A stretch of DNA of 64,000 nucleotides from Lentzea albida (GCF_900111005.1 NZ_FOFV01000005.1:248001-312000), one strand, 5' to 3'. Counted from the stretch's first letter, positions 41,111 through 51,010 are shown. The notes: a model not told the origin generated them from the sequence alone. Made by a program: numbers and translations.

Positions 41111-44100
41111 GTGACGAGACGTGCACTTGCGGTGATCATCACCGCCGCCCTCCTGGCGCCCGTTGCCCCCGCTCAGGCCGACGTCACCAGACGCATCGAG
41201 ACCGACCGCGCCGAGAGACCCGTCGCTCCGGGCGTCACGCTCAGCTCGTTCGACTGGTACGAACCCGACGGGTGGGTCCGCGGGGACGCGCTGACCGTCG
41301 ACCTCGCGAAGGCGCGGGTCGGGTACGTCGACACCGGCACCGTCGCGCAGGCGGCACCGCTGTCGCAGCAGACGACCGGAGCCGTCGCGGCGATCAACGG
41401 CGACTTCTTCGACATCAACAACTCCAACGCGCCCGAGGGCGTCGGGATCCAGGACGGCCACCTGAGGAAGTCCGGGAACGGACGCGCGGTGGGCATCGAC
41501 GCGGCCGGCATCGGCAGCGTGATGGAGACCTTCTTCGAGGGCACGCTCAACGGCACGCACGAGCTGACGCAGCTCAACAGCGCGAAGATCGACGTGGACG
41601 GCATCGGGGTCTTCAACCCGTTGTGGGGCACGTACAGCCGAGCGCGCGCCACGCAAGGTGCGACCAACACGGCCGAGGTCATCGTCAAGGACGACGTGGT
41701 CCAGTCCGTCGGCGCCCCCAGCGCGACGCCCGTCGAGGGGTACGCGCTGGTCGGCCGCGACAAGGGCGCGGACGTGCTCAAAGCGCTCAAGCCCGGCGAC
41801 AGGGCCGAGGTCGGCTACCGGAGCCGCACCAGCGACGGCAGCCGGCCGGTCACGGCCATCGGCGGACGGCAGCTCCTCGTCCGCGACGGCAGGAACGTCG
41901 CACCGGCCGACGCCCTGCACCCGCGCACGGCGGTCGGGTTCTCGCGGGACGGCAAGAAGATGTACGCGCTGACCGTCGACGGACGGCAGAGCGCCCACCT
42001 CCAGGGCCTGGATCTCACGGACCTCGCCGACGCCATGATCGAACTGGGCGCGCACAACGCCCTCAACCTCGACGGCGGCGGGTCGTCGACGATGCTCGCC
42101 CGGGAACCCGGCACCACGGAACTGGAGCTCGTCAACACCCCGTCGGACGGCGGCGAGCGCCCGATCCCCAACGGCCTCGCGTTCTACTCGCCCACCGGCA
42201 CGGGCCGCCTCACCGGTTTCGACGTGCGGACCGCGAGCACCCGCGTGTTCCCCGGCCTGACCCGCCGGATGACCGTGCGCGGCCACGACGAGACGTTCGG
42301 CCCGGCCGCCGACGCGGGGCACCTCACCCGTGCCACGGGTGGCTGGGCGGTCGGCGACACCTTCCACGCGGGAGCCCGTCCCGGACCCGCCTCGTTCACC
42401 GCCTTCCGCGGCTCCACCGCCAGGACCACGCGGCTCACCGTGCTGGGCGAGCTCGCCAGGATCGCGCCGGAGAGCACCAGGATCAGCCTCGCCGAGGACG
42501 AGCACGGAACTCTGCGCGTCAACGGCTTCGACGCCCAGGGGTTCAGCGCACCCGTCGAGCGCGCCGACCTCGACCTGAGCTATGACCGCGAGGTCGTCGA
42601 GGTAACCCCCGACCTGCGGATCAGGGCGTTGAAGACCGGCGCCACCTCGATCAGGGTCCGGGTCGGGAACAAAACGACCGAAACAGCCGTGACCGTCGGC
42701 ACGCACGAGCAGACGCTCGCGACCTTCGACGACGCTCCAAAGTGGACCTTCGGATCCGCCCGCGCGACCGGTGGGGTCGAGCCGGCGCCGGACGGCCACA
42801 CGGGCCAGGGCCTGAAGCTGAGTTACGACTTCACGCAGTCGACCGGCACGCGCACCGCCTACGCCATCCCGCCGAAGCCGCTCCAGGTAGAAGGGCAGCC
42901 ACTCTCGCTCGCCGCGAACGTCCTCGGCAGCGGCAAGGGCGAGTGGACCGCTTTCACCGTCACCGACTCGACAGGACAGTCGCGTTCGCTCTACGGCCCG
43001 CACATCACCTGGACCGGCTGGCAGCGGATCGAGGTCGCGGTGCCGCCGGAGCTGAAGTTCCCCGTCAGCGTCACGAGGTTCTACACGATCGAGACCAAGG
43101 CGGACCGTTCCTACACGGGTGAGGTCGTCGTCGACGACATCACCGCGGAGGTGCCACCGGAGATCGCGCTCCCACCGGTCCCCGAGCTGCGTGAGGACGT
43201 GGTCGGCCGGGCGGAGGGCTGGACGTTCGCGGTCATGTCCGACGCCCAGTTCGTGGCGAGGAACCCGGACAGCGACCTGGTCAGGTCGGCCCGCCGCACG
43301 CTGAGGGAGATCAGGGACTCCGGCGCCGAGTTCGTCGTGGTCAACGGCGACCTCGTGGACGAGGCCTCGCCGGAGGACTTCGCGTTGGCCCGCAGGGTCC
43401 TCACCGAGGAGCTCGGCGACTTCCCCTGGTACTACGTGCCGGGCAACCACGAGATCATGGGACCGGGCACGATCGACCACTTCCGCCGCGAGTTCGGCGC
43501 CACCCACCGCACGTTCGACCACAGGGGCACCAGGTTCGTGCTGCTCGACTCGTCGACCGGCACGCTCCGGGGCGGCGGCTTCGAGCAGGTGGAGATGCTG
43601 AGGAACGCGCTGCGGACGACCGAAGGCCAGGCCGTCGTGCTGATGCACCACCCTCCGCGCGATCCCACGCCCGCGCGCACGAGCCAGCTCGACGACCGGC
43701 TGGAAGCGTCCTACTTCGAGCGACTGCTGTCCGAACGCGACGCTCCCACCGCGTTCGTCGGCGGTCACGTCGGCGGGTTCTTCGCGTCCACAGTGGACGG
43801 TGTGCCGCACGTGGTCAACGGCAACTCCGGCAAGGCACCCGCCGAACCGGGCGGGTTCACCGGCTGGACGCTCCTCGGCGTCACCGGCGAGGGCGTCAAG
43901 GCCGAGATCCGTCCCCATGTGGACTCGCTCCACCTCCAGGCGCCGTCCACCCTCCGAACCGGCTCGGCGGAAACGGTTGCGGCCACGGTGAAACAGGGTT
44001 CCCGGTCGGTTCCGGTCCGTTATCCGATGGGCGCGGTGTGGGAAGGGTCACGTGCGGTGCACGTGGGCTCGGAGGGAGGGATCCGGCCGTGGCACGTCGC

Positions 44101-44224
44101 CCGCCTCGAACCGGACACCGGTGTCCTGACCGGGATCAGGCCTGGTCAGGCGAAGATCTCGGTCACCGTCAACGGCGTGACGGCCGTCGCGGAGGTGCGC
44201 GTCGAGGCGGGAGAGGGCGCCTGA
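41111..44224 (+). CDS. Secreted phosphodiester glycosidase (NAGPA) fused to metallophosphatase
   Basis: 1037 residues. Signal peptide about 1-24. A phosphodiester-glycosidase domain (about 60-360) has AAINGDFFD and the family signature ALNLDGGGSSTMLA. Ig/BIG-like beta domains and a carbohydrate-binding-like domain follow to about 690. A calcineurin-type phosphatase (about 700-940) has SDAQF, NGDLVDE, VPGNHE, LMHHPP and GGHVGG, so all metal-ligand blocks are present. A terminal BIG-type domain ends the protein. Expected to remove GlcNAc-1-phosphate-type caps and then hydrolyse phosphoesters outside the cell. The GTG at 41111 is divergent (23 bp) from the dioxygenase gene. Confidence 0.82.
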   Translation: MTRRALAVIITAALLAPVAPAQADVTRRIETDRAERPVAPGVTLSSFDWYEPDGWVRGDALTVDLAKARVGYVDTGTVAQAAPLSQQTTGAVAAINGDFFDINNSNAPEGVGIQDGHLRKSGNGRAVGIDAAGIGSVMETFFEGTLNGTHELTQLNSAKIDVDGIGVFNPLWGTYSRARATQGATNTAEVIVKDDVVQSVGAPSATPVEGYALVGRDKGADVLKALKPGDRAEVGYRSRTSDGSRPVTAIGGRQLLVRDGRNVAPADALHPRTAVGFSRDGKKMYALTVDGRQSAHLQGLDLTDLADAMIELGAHNALNLDGGGSSTMLAREPGTTELELVNTPSDGGERPIPNGLAFYSPTGTGRLTGFDVRTASTRVFPGLTRRMTVRGHDETFGPAADAGHLTRATGGWAVGDTFHAGARPGPASFTAFRGSTARTTRLTVLGELARIAPESTRISLAEDEHGTLRVNGFDAQGFSAPVERADLDLSYDREVVEVTPDLRIRALKTGATSIRVRVGNKTTETAVTVGTHEQTLATFDDAPKWTFGSARATGGVEPAPDGHTGQGLKLSYDFTQSTGTRTAYAIPPKPLQVEGQPLSLAANVLGSGKGEWTAFTVTDSTGQSRSLYGPHITWTGWQRIEVAVPPELKFPVSVTRFYTIETKADRSYTGEVVVDDITAEVPPEIALPPVPELREDVVGRAEGWTFAVMSDAQFVARNPDSDLVRSARRTLREIRDSGAEFVVVNGDLVDEASPEDFALARRVLTEELGDFPWYYVPGNHEIMGPGTIDHFRREFGATHRTFDHRGTRFVLLDSSTGTLRGGGFEQVEMLRNALRTTEGQAVVLMHHPPRDPTPARTSQLDDRLEASYFERLLSERDAPTAFVGGHVGGFFASTVDGVPHVVNGNSGKAPAEPGGFTGWTLLGVTGEGVKAEIRPHVDSLHLQAPSTLRTGSAETVAATVKQGSRSVPVRYPMGAVWEGSRAVHVGSEGGIRPWHVARLEPDTGVLTGIRPGQAKISVTVNGVTAVAEVRVEAGEGA

Positions 44225-44272
44225 GCTGGTCTGAGTGAGTGCGATGTGAGGCGGTGGGGGAAGATACTCCCC

Positions 44273-45934
44273 ATGACCTCCGCCGACAACGGTTTCGCCG
44301 ACCTGGGGCTGCGCTCCGACATCCTCAACGCACTCACCACGCTGGGCTACGAGGAGCCGACGCCGATCCAGAGCGAAGCGATCCCGCCGCTGCTCGCGGG
44401 CAACGACCTGCTGGGCCAGGCGGCCACCGGCACGGGCAAGACGGCGGCGTTCGCGCTGCCGTTGCTCGAACGCATCGCCGACAAGATCGGCAAGGGCGAG
44501 AAGCCGCTGGCCCTCGTCCTCGCCCCCACCCGTGAGCTGGCGGTGCAGGTCTCCGAGGCGGTGCACCGCTACGGCCGCCACATGGGCGCCCGCGTGCTGC
44601 CCATCTACGGCGGCCAGCCGATCGGCCGCCAGCTGCGCGAGCTGTCGCGCGGCGTCGACGTGGTGGTCGCGACCCCTGGCCGCGCGATCGACCACCTCCA
44701 GCGCGGCACGCTGCAGCTGGGCGACCTGCAGGTCGTCGTGCTCGACGAGGCCGACGAGATGCTCGACATGGGCTTCGCGGAGGACATCGACGCGATCCTC
44801 ACCGAGACCCCGTCCGAGCGGCAGACGGTGCTGTTCTCGGCGACGATGCCGCCGCGCATCGACCGCATGGCCAAGAGCCACCTGCGCAACCCGACGCTGA
44901 TCCAGATCGAGCGCGAGAAGACCGAGCCGGGCGAGGCCCCGCGCGTGCGGCAGACCGCGTATCTCGTGCGCCGCGAGCACAAGCCCGCCGCCCTCGGCCG
45001 TGTGCTCGACGTCGAGTCGCCGACCGCCGCCGTCGTCTTCTGCCGCACCCGCGACGAGGTCGACCAGCTCACCGAGACGCTGAACGGCCGCGGCTACCGC
45101 GCCGAGTCGCTGCACGGCGGCATCAGCCAGGAGCAGCGCGACCGCGTCATGTCCCGCCTGCGTTCCGGCACCGCCGACCTGCTGGTCGCCACCGACGTCG
45201 CCGCCCGCGGCCTCGACATCGAGCAGCTCACGCACGTCGTGAACTACAACGTGCCGTCCGCCCCCGAGGCGTACACGCACCGCATCGGCCGCGTGGGCCG
45301 CGCCGGCCGCGAGGGCGTCGCGATCACGCTGGTCGAGCCGCGCGAGAACTCGATGCTCAAGACGATCGAGCGCGTCACCAAGACCAAGATCCCGATGGAG
45401 AAGGTCCCGACGGTCGCCGACCTGCGCGCCCGGCAGCTGGAGCTGACCCGCTCGTCGCTGCAGGAGTCGCTGATGGAGGACGACCTGTCGCGGTTCCGCG
45501 TGGTCGTCGAGACGCTGGCCGACGAGTTCGACGTCATGGACATCGCCCTCGCCGCCGTGAAGCTCGCGCACGAGGCCTCCGGTGCCGCCGCCGACGAGGA
45601 GGAGATCCCGGAGGTGCGCCCGCGCGAGGACCGTCCGCGCCGCGACGGTGCCCCGGCGGGCCCGCGTCGTGAGCGCCGCGGCCCGTCCGAGGGCATGACG
45701 CGCCTGTTCCTCGGTGCGGGCCGCTCGTCGGGCATCCGGCCGCAGGACATCGTCGGCGCCATCACCGGCGAGACGAACCTGAAGGGCCGCGACATCGGCG
45801 CGATCGAGATCGCCGACAGGTTCTCGCTGGTCGAGGTGCCCGGCCCGGCCGCGAACGACGTGATCGAGCAGCTGCGCGACGCCACGATCAAGGGCAAGCG
45901 CGTGACGATCCGCCGCGAGCGCCAGCCCCGCTAG
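44273..45934 (+). CDS. deaD: DEAD-box RNA helicase (DeaD/CsdA type)
   Basis: 553 residues. Q motif (GFADLGLRSDILNALTTLGYEEPTPIQ pattern), Walker A ATGTGKT, APTRELAVQV, ATPGR, DEAD (VVLDEADEML), SAT, VATDVAARGLD and YTHRIGRVGRAGR are all present. After the two RecA domains comes an acidic/basic linker, then a DbpA-type RNA-binding domain (about 475-553; GMTRLFLGAGRSSGIRPQDIVGAI). Role in ribosome assembly and RNA unwinding in the cold is expected. The stop codon lies inside the left end of a large inverted repeat. Confidence 0.93.
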   Translation: MTSADNGFADLGLRSDILNALTTLGYEEPTPIQSEAIPPLLAGNDLLGQAATGTGKTAAFALPLLERIADKIGKGEKPLALVLAPTRELAVQVSEAVHRYGRHMGARVLPIYGGQPIGRQLRELSRGVDVVVATPGRAIDHLQRGTLQLGDLQVVVLDEADEMLDMGFAEDIDAILTETPSERQTVLFSATMPPRIDRMAKSHLRNPTLIQIEREKTEPGEAPRVRQTAYLVRREHKPAALGRVLDVESPTAAVVFCRTRDEVDQLTETLNGRGYRAESLHGGISQEQRDRVMSRLRSGTADLLVATDVAARGLDIEQLTHVVNYNVPSAPEAYTHRIGRVGRAGREGVAITLVEPRENSMLKTIERVTKTKIPMEKVPTVADLRARQLELTRSSLQESLMEDDLSRFRVVVETLADEFDVMDIALAAVKLAHEASGAAADEEEIPEVRPREDRPRRDGAPAGPRRERRGPSEGMTRLFLGAGRSSGIRPQDIVGAITGETNLKGRDIGAIEIADRFSLVEVPGPAANDVIEQLRDATIKGKRVTIRRERQPR

Positions 45935-46095
45935 TGGCGTGGCTCAGAACGTTGCCGGTGTATTCGTGGTCAGACGGGTGTCTCGTGGTGCCGCCCCCAC
46001 GTCCTCGTACTGGTGGTACGGGGGCGTGGGGGCGGTGCCGCGAGGTGCCCTGCTGAGCGCGGATACGCCGCCAACGTTCTGAGTCACACCGCTAG
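45931..46095. repeat. 165-nt near-perfect inverted repeat, possible MITE
   Basis: Each arm is 80 bases around a TGGTG loop (46011-46015). Over the inner 68 bases only four positions fail to pair when G-U is allowed, and the outer 12 pair with one mismatch. The outer ends are CTAG; CCGCTAG occurs in the same orientation at 45928-45934 and 46089-46095, as a target-site duplication would. There is no coding capacity. It could be a non-autonomous mobile element or a very long terminator/structured RNA for the helicase, whose stop codon it includes. Confidence 0.75.
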
Positions 46096-46106
46096 GATCA
46101 ACGGAC

Positions 46107-46142
46107 CAGCCCCGGTAGCCGACGAGATCGCTACCGGGGCTG
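46107..46142 (+). terminator. 13-bp hairpin with T-run
   Basis: CAGCCCCGGTAGC pairs with GCTACCGGGGCTG around a 10-base loop and is followed by TTTC. Terminates transcripts that pass through the large inverted repeat. Confidence 0.75.
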
Positions 46143-46162
46143 TTTCGATCCCTGGGGGCCAC

Positions 46163-46678
46163 ATGACCATCGAGTACCGCTACTTCGCCCACGTCACGCA
46201 GACGCGCCCGTCGACGGACGACCCGGCGATCGTCTGCCGCCAGTGGACCGACCACGACGGCGTCACCCACGAGGAGCACTACACCGCCGACCTCAGGTGG
46301 GCACGCGGCTGCACGGTGCACCACGTCCGCAGCGGCAGGCTGGACGGCGAGATCCACCCGGTCACCGAGGAGCTCGCGCGGCGGTTCGAGGAGATCCAGG
46401 CGGCACGGGTCCGCGGCTACGAGCCGGCGGACGGCCAGTACTCCTATTCCGTGGTCGTCACGAACCTCCACCCCGTGGACAGTCCCCGCGCTCTCCTCAG
46501 GACGTGGCGCAGCCCGCAGGGCTACTCGATGGAGCAGTCGTGGACGGCTACGGCCGGTTGGCTGACGAGCAACTACAAGTACGAGATCGACTTCGACCAC
46601 CTCGACGGTGAACTGGTGGGCATCTCGGAGGAGGACGTCGTGCGGTACCAGGACCTCTACCGGTCCTACCCGCGCTGA
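46163..46678 (+). CDS. Unknown protein with internal duplication
   Basis: 171 residues, no family recognised. Residues 5-82 and 94-170 align as two copies of one unit: YRYFAHVTQ..P..DDPAIVCRQW with YSYSVVVTN..P.DSPRALLRTW, then HYTADLRW with SWTATAGW, and a closing acidic helix (EELARRFEEIQAAR; EEDVVRYQDLYRS). A beta-rich fold with a terminal helix in each half is likely. No signal peptide. It starts at an ATG 20 bp after the terminator and overlaps the convergent methyltransferase by 13 bp. Confidence 0.6.
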   Translation: MTIEYRYFAHVTQTRPSTDDPAIVCRQWTDHDGVTHEEHYTADLRWARGCTVHHVRSGRLDGEIHPVTEELARRFEEIQAARVRGYEPADGQYSYSVVVTNLHPVDSPRALLRTWRSPQGYSMEQSWTATAGWLTSNYKYEIDFDHLDGELVGISEEDVVRYQDLYRSYPR

Positions 46679-47412
46679 GGCTTGCGAGCCTCCACCAGGA
46701 ACCGGGTCGAGGTGCTGACGAACGCGCCGTGCTCCTGAATGTGCTCGTGCACGTCCAGGAGCCGGTCCCGATACCCCTCCACGGTGAACCCCGGCACGGT
46801 CCACAACACCTTCCGCAGGAAGTGCACCACCGCACCGACGTCGAAGAACTCCACCCGCAGCGACACCGGCTCCAGCCGCAGCACCTCCAAACCGGCGGCC
46901 TCGGCGTCCGCACGTGCGACCTCGACGCTGCGAGCCGGACTCACCGGCTGCGGTCCCATCATGAAGTCGGTCAGCTCCCGGTTCGTCCCGGCCCCGATCT
47001 GCTGCGAGAAGTAGGTCCCGCCCGACCTCAGCACCCGCGCGATCTCGCCCCACGGCGTCACGACGGGGTGCCGCGAGATCACGAGGTCGAACGACGACGA
47101 ACGGAACGGCAGCGGTCCCGCGTCGGCCGCCCGCACGACGAGCGGAAGGCGCCGAGAGGCCACCAAGGCGTTCGGCGGCCACGACTCGGTGGCGGCCATC
47201 CGCGGTGGCAGGACGGGCGCGGACGCGGTGACCTCTCCCCCGCCGGTCTGCAGGTCCAGCGCCGCGGACACGACCGCGAGCCGTGCGGCGATCAGCGAGG
47301 CATATCCCCACGGCGGGCGTTCCTCGGTGGCGCGGCCCTCGAACCAGGAGAAGTCCCAGCCCTCCAGCGGCACGGCCGCACCCTCGGCCACCAGCTCCTC
47401 GAAAGTCCCCAT
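46666..47412 (-). CDS. Class I SAM-dependent methyltransferase
   Basis: 248 residues. SAM motif I is ALDLQTGGGEV (about 50-60); PLPFRSSSFDLVISRH is motif IV and EIARVLRSGGTYFSQQIG motif V/VI of the family, which is typical of UbiE/biotin-type small-molecule methyltransferases. The substrate cannot be told from sequence. The ATG at 47412 begins the similarity. It lies between an unknown protein and a secreted protease, neither informative. Confidence 0.8.
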   Translation of the reverse strand: MGTFEELVAEGAAVPLEGWDFSWFEGRATEERPPWGYASLIAARLAVVSAALDLQTGGGEVTASAPVLPPRMAATESWPPNALVASRRLPLVVRAADAGPLPFRSSSFDLVISRHPVVTPWGEIARVLRSGGTYFSQQIGAGTNRELTDFMMGPQPVSPARSVEVARADAEAAGLEVLRLEPVSLRVEFFDVGAVVHFLRKVLWTVPGFTVEGYRDRLLDVHEHIQEHGAFVSTSTRFLVEARKPQRG

Positions 47413-47559
47413 GGGCCGACATGCCACCACAGGTACGCCGGGCCGGCCACCGAAAATGGCGGCACCTGCCCTGGGCGCGGAGACGCCGCGTCCCTGGATC
47501 GTCTCGCGCTCGGCGGGGCAGGTGCCGCAGGTGGGTACAACGACCGAACAGCCGCCCGG

Positions 47560-50500
47560 TTACGCCCGAAGGCGGTACGCGCGCAGGACCGTTTGGTCTA
47601 CCGAGTTGCCGGCGGCGTCACGGGCCACCACGCGGAGCGACACGTAGCCGCCCGCCTTCCCGCCTGGGGGAACGACGGACTTCACCGGCACCCAGTTGGC
47701 ACCGTCGTCGAACGACGCGTAGGCCTCCAGCACTCGTGCGCCGCCCGACGCGGTGAACCTCACCGGCATCGCCAGCCCCGCCTTCCAGCTGTTGCGCAGG
47801 TCGACGGGCACCGAGTAGTCGACCTCGACCAACGGCAGCCGGCCGTCGGAGGCCGCGGAGAACTCCCACGTCGTCCGCACCGAGGTCGACAACGCCAGCC
47901 CGTCCCGGGAGGCGTCCAGCAGCAACTCGTACCGGCCGTCGCGGGCGGGGGCGTGGAACGATCCCCGCCGGACGTCCGAATACCCGAGCGTGACGTCGTC
48001 GTGCCGCAGTTCGAGCGTGCCCCAGCCGCCGCGGCGCCAGTTCTCCACCCAGCCGGAGCCGCCGAACGGCGAGATGCGGGCGTTGACCAGGTCGCCCGAC
48101 CGTTCGACGCCGCCGCCGTCCGCCCACGTGACGACGGACGACCCGCCGAGCCGTGGTGAGGTGACCCCGCGCAGGTGGGTCCGCTCGTACTTCCGGCCCG
48201 CCTGGAACGTCACGGGCTCGAGGTCCGCCCACGACGTCGTGCTCGGGTCGTCGCCCGCGCCGGAGCTGCGGCCGTCGAACCCCTCCTGGTACCAGGAGAT
48301 GCCCGGCGTGAAGTACTCGGTGCGCTGCGCGGGAGCGGAGAGCCGTTCGTCCAGCACCCTGCCGAGCACGCCGTTCACGACCGGCGAGTTCCGCTGCAGG
48401 ACCGAACCGTCCGGACCGGACGTGTGGTAGCGCGTCTTCACCTCGGCGAGCTCCGAGTGCCGGACCTTCTTCACGCCGACCGGCAGCGCGCCCTTGTCCC
48501 GCAGGAACAACGTGTACGACACCGGCGAGCCCGCGACGGCCCGCAACGTCAACTTCGCCGGCGTCACCGCCACGTGGTGCTCCGCCACCGCGATCACCGG
48601 GATCGCCGTCTGCTGCTCCATCCCGAACGGCACCGGTCCCGCCCACAGCACGGCGACCGCCCCGGCGTCCTGCATGGCCGTCGCGACCTCGTACGGGTTC
48701 TCACCGGCGTGGCGGACGAGAGCGAGCTTGCCGCGCACGTCGGTGCCGCGCTCGGCCACGTCGAGCTCGTGCTCACCAGGCGGCAGGAATTTGCTGCCCT
48801 CGTAGTAGCGCACCGGGAAGCCGCCGACGACCGAGACCAGCGGCTGTCCGCCCTTGAGCCCGGAGTCGTAGGTCAGCTCGGGCAGCGGCGGGCCGAAGGA
48901 CAGCCCGTACAACGGAACCCGGCCGTCGATCGTGCTCGCGACGCCGCTGATCCTGTCCGACTCGAACGGCACGCTCAGCCGGGCGTCGCGGTACCACACC
49001 TGCGAGTCGCGCTCGGGCAGCTCGACGCGGATCTCCTTGCCCTGCCGGGCGTCCAGGGTCACGGACACGTCGGCGCGCACCGACACGCGGCCCGCCACCT
49101 CGGTCGCGGAGACCGGGGTGAACCAGGCGTAGTTCGGCGTCAGCTCGTCGATGCGGCCGATCACCGCGTAGTCCGCGACCGGCAACCGCGCCGCGCCCGC
49201 GCCGTTCTCGATGGTGACCACCGAGGCTTCCCGCGTGGACAGGTCGACCACGACGACGAACTCGCTCGCGACCGGCTTGCCGTCACGGCCGATCATCGAC
49301 AGGTTCAGCGTGTGGTGCTCCTCCTCCACGTACGCGCCGACGGCGGTCACCACCGACACACCCGGAGCGGAAGCCTTCAGGTGCCCGAAGAACTCGCCGA
49401 TCCCCTTGGCCGGGTCCAGCACCACGTCGACGGAGGCACTGCCCCCGGCCGGCACGGTCACCGACGACGGCACCGCGAAGTCCGCGCCCAGGTCGTGCTG
49501 CAACGCCAGCGACACCGGCTCCGCGCCCGCGTTCGTGTAGGTGATCGTCTTCGTGAACGTCCTGGTGTGCGGCCATTGCAGCAGTCCGAACGACAGGCTG
49601 CCGACGGACGCGCGCACCTGCTGCGTCACCGCGCGCTCGACGTCGAGCAGTCCGGTGCCGACGTTCGAGGGCTTGTCCGCGACCGGCTTCACCGTCGCCA
49701 TCAGGTGGGCCTTCAGCTCGGCGGCCTTCCAGGACGGGTTGCGCTGCGCGAGCACCGCGGCGGCGCCGGCCACGTGCGGCGCGGCCATCGAGGTGCCCGT
49801 CAGCCGCGCGTGCAGGTCGTCGACCGCGAAGTCCCACAACGTGTTCTCGGCGCGCGCGGCCACGATGTCCGTGCCCGGCGCCGCGATGTCCGGCTTCACC
49901 GCGTGGTCGCCCACCCGCGGACCGCGCGACGACCACTCCTCCAGCACGCCCTGCTTGGTCAGGTTCGCCACGGCCAGCGCGGCGTCGGCCGACGCCGGAC
50001 CGGAGACCTGCCGCCGGGTGCCGGCGTTGCCCGCCGCCACCACGAACAGCGCGCCGGTCTCGGCGGTGAGCTCGTTGACCTTCAACGACAACGGGTCGGT
50101 GCCGTCGGACTGGTCACCGCCCAGCGAGAGGTTGACGACCTTCGCCTTCACCTCGCGCGCCGCCCACTCCATGCCGGCGATCACCGCGCTGTCGAGGCAC
50201 CACTCGGCCTCGCAGACCCGGCCCACCGCCAGCGACGCGCCCTTCGCGACGCCGACGTGCCGGCTGCCGCGCCCCGCGACCGTCGCCGCGACGTGCGTGC
50301 CGTGCCCGATGTCGTCCTGGATCCCGGACGGCGTGAAGTCCTTGGCGACGGACACGACGCCCGCGAGTTCGGGGTGGTTCCGGTCGTACCCGGTGTCCAG
50401 CACGGCGACGGTGACCCCGGTGCCGTCGAACCCGGCCTGCCACGCGCCGGGCGCGCCGACCATCGGCACGCTCTCGGTCAGCGAGATCTTCGACTTGCCG

Positions 50501-50946
50501 TCGAGCCACAGCTTCCCGGCACGCGACGCGCTGGTGCGCCGGGCCGTCCACTGCTGCGCGGCATCCTTCTTCTCCACCGCGGCAGCCGCGCGGAAGCCGT
50601 CGGTCAGCAACGGGATCCGGTCGGTCCTCTCGTCGGTGTAGCCGTACGAGTGCAGCGAGGTGACGTCGAAGAAGCGCTGGTCGACGCTGTTCTGCGCCAC
50701 CGCGTCGACCGCGTCCGCCGGCACCACGTACTGGTGGTCGTCGCGCACGTACTGCGCGAACGACATGCCGGGCCGCCCCTCGACCCGGACGAGACCGCCG
50801 CGTTCGTCGACCACGACCTTGTCACCGCTGATCAACGTGATGGTCGAGGTCTTCTGCGTTCTCACCGGTTCCGCCTGCGCCGTCGCCGCCGGACTCAGCA
50901 GTCCGGCGGCGAGAGCGGTGATCACCAAACATCGTGCTAAGCGCAC
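47560..50946 (-). CDS. Secreted subtilisin-family serine protease
   Basis: 1128 residues. A signal peptide (about 1-27) and an I9-like propeptide region lead to an S8 domain (about 170-450). Catalytic Asp is in VAVLDTGYDRNHPEL, His in DIGHGTHVAATVAG and Ser in LTGTSMAAPHVAG, with the oxyanion Asn in VVAAGNAG. The 650-residue C-terminal part is built of Ig-like and PA-type beta domains. This layout is that of large actinobacterial extracellular subtilases. The GTG at 50946 has GGGGAGG just upstream; the longer frame to 50976 is rejected. Stand-alone gene. Confidence 0.9.
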   Translation of the reverse strand: MRLARCLVITALAAGLLSPAATAQAEPVRTQKTSTITLISGDKVVVDERGGLVRVEGRPGMSFAQYVRDDHQYVVPADAVDAVAQNSVDQRFFDVTSLHSYGYTDERTDRIPLLTDGFRAAAAVEKKDAAQQWTARRTSASRAGKLWLDGKSKISLTESVPMVGAPGAWQAGFDGTGVTVAVLDTGYDRNHPELAGVVSVAKDFTPSGIQDDIGHGTHVAATVAGRGSRHVGVAKGASLAVGRVCEAEWCLDSAVIAGMEWAAREVKAKVVNLSLGGDQSDGTDPLSLKVNELTAETGALFVVAAGNAGTRRQVSGPASADAALAVANLTKQGVLEEWSSRGPRVGDHAVKPDIAAPGTDIVAARAENTLWDFAVDDLHARLTGTSMAAPHVAGAAAVLAQRNPSWKAAELKAHLMATVKPVADKPSNVGTGLLDVERAVTQQVRASVGSLSFGLLQWPHTRTFTKTITYTNAGAEPVSLALQHDLGADFAVPSSVTVPAGGSASVDVVLDPAKGIGEFFGHLKASAPGVSVVTAVGAYVEEEHHTLNLSMIGRDGKPVASEFVVVVDLSTREASVVTIENGAGAARLPVADYAVIGRIDELTPNYAWFTPVSATEVAGRVSVRADVSVTLDARQGKEIRVELPERDSQVWYRDARLSVPFESDRISGVASTIDGRVPLYGLSFGPPLPELTYDSGLKGGQPLVSVVGGFPVRYYEGSKFLPPGEHELDVAERGTDVRGKLALVRHAGENPYEVATAMQDAGAVAVLWAGPVPFGMEQQTAIPVIAVAEHHVAVTPAKLTLRAVAGSPVSYTLFLRDKGALPVGVKKVRHSELAEVKTRYHTSGPDGSVLQRNSPVVNGVLGRVLDERLSAPAQRTEYFTPGISWYQEGFDGRSSGAGDDPSTTSWADLEPVTFQAGRKYERTHLRGVTSPRLGGSSVVTWADGGGVERSGDLVNARISPFGGSGWVENWRRGGWGTLELRHDDVTLGYSDVRRGSFHAPARDGRYELLLDASRDGLALSTSVRTTWEFSAASDGRLPLVEVDYSVPVDLRNSWKAGLAMPVRFTASGGARVLEAYASFDDGANWVPVKSVVPPGGKAGGYVSLRVVARDAAGNSVDQTVLRAYRLRA

Positions 50947-51010
50947 GTGTCCTCCCCTAGGTGTGAACCTCTCCAACGGGGAAGACTCGAAACAGCGCGT
51001 GAAGGTTGCG

